Assembly (NCBI GenBank): GCA_937896495.1
Contig: CALBNQ010000111.1
Span: 1-5,404, forward strand
DNA: 5,404 nucleotides
Source of the DNA: an uncultured archaeon
GTDB taxonomy: Archaea; Thermoproteota; Nitrososphaeria; Nitrososphaerales; Nitrosopumilaceae
Reading direction: 5' to 3'
Both the position numbers and the translations under genes were made by a program. Numbering within the stretch: position 1 is the stretch's first letter; every line of letters starts with the position of its first letter. The notes below the pieces were generated by a model. It saw nothing but the letters and a program-made list of their open reading frames with translations. It ran no database searches and was not told where the DNA came from. This document shows positions 5,121 to 5,404 of the stretch, piece by piece.

Positions 5121-5404
5121 TTGTCGGAATTTTCAAACAAAGAAGAAAAAATTCTTTCAGAACATTTTTCAAACACAGATGATAATGTCTTTGCCATAAT
5201 TACACCAAGACAAGTAGATCGAGGAGCACTCATGTCAAGATATAGTAGAACTGACAAAAGTATGAGAAAAATTTTTCTTGATGAATTTTTGAAAAATGAA
5301 AACAGAGGTTCTGAATTTTATGACAGGGTGTTGTTAGAATATGGAGATGATTCAGTAGCTGAACTAGGAGAAGCCCAAATTGCAATTGAAGGGTTGTCAA
5401 ATGT
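5121..5404 (+). CDS. thyX: Flavin-dependent thymidylate synthase ThyX, N-terminal part (cut by window end)
   Basis: ThyX makes dTMP from dUMP using methylene-tetrahydrofolate, FAD and NADPH. The 94 complete codons show the family's opening: [20 protein letters not shown], then [13 protein letters not shown], then [26 protein letters not shown]. The last corresponds to the '[11 protein letters not shown]...E..SN' region of the long, two-domain-type ThyX found in thaumarchaea and some bacteria. The catalytic RHR-type motif would lie beyond the window. The start is TTG at 5121: an in-frame TAA ends at 5117, the next ATG (5232) would delete the conserved [11 protein letters not shown] segment, and a TATA box sits 26 bp upstream. 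The family call is by recognition of these motifs; length and active site cannot be checked here. Confidence 0.8.
   Translation, partial: MSEFSNKEEKILSEHFSNTDDNVFAIITPRQVDRGALMSRYSRTDKSMRKIFLDEFLKNENRGSEFYDRVLLEYGDDSVAELGEAQIAIEGLSN

Overview
The window is AT-rich (about two-thirds A+T by eye) and almost entirely coding. It reads as chromosomal DNA of an ammonia-oxidising thaumarchaeon of the Nitrosopumilus type. The main evidence is a CdvA-type cell-division protein (PRC-barrel plus coiled coil), which points to a TACK archaeon. Supporting signs are many very short 5' leaders with TATA-like boxes about 26 bp before the start codon, a TTG start with no room for a Shine-Dalgarno site, a tandem winged-helix regulator and a single-PAS protein of the kind common in these genomes. 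The species assignment is inference; no search was run.

Left part (1-1284). A 57-residue peptide with a clear export signal (78-251) is followed 33 bp later by a tandem winged-helix regulator (285-752). Two short palindromes lie just upstream of the pair and are candidate operators. On the opposite strand three miniature genes run 1212 to 733. The first is a 68-residue protein resembling the N-terminal DNA-binding domain of a tyrosine recombinase. The second is a 42-residue Cys-rich, probably metal-binding protein. The third is a 51-residue hydrophobic protein. They overlap by 8 and 4 bases, and the last converges with and overlaps the regulator gene. This is the least ordinary part of the window; the two smallest genes are easily missed by length cut-offs.

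Middle (1285-3728). A 175-residue PAS-domain protein with a helical tail and no recognisable output domain converges on an AMP-forming acetyl-CoA synthetase (acs), with stop codons overlapping by 4 bases. A T-tract follows the PAS stop, and a small hairpin with a T-tail follows the acs stop inside the other gene.

Right part (3783-5404). cdvA lies upstream of acs on the same strand, separated by a T-rich spacer that probably ends one transcript and starts the next. Divergent from cdvA are a 97-residue unrecognised protein and then the start of a flavin-dependent thymidylate synthase (thyX) that leaves the window. cdvA and thyX link this end to division and DNA-precursor supply. acs is central carbon metabolism: acetate activation to acetyl-CoA. 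No rRNA, tRNA, CRISPR array or complete mobile element was seen. No gene-free stretch exceeds 300 bases; the longest is the 133-bp cdvA/97-residue-gene divergent spacer.
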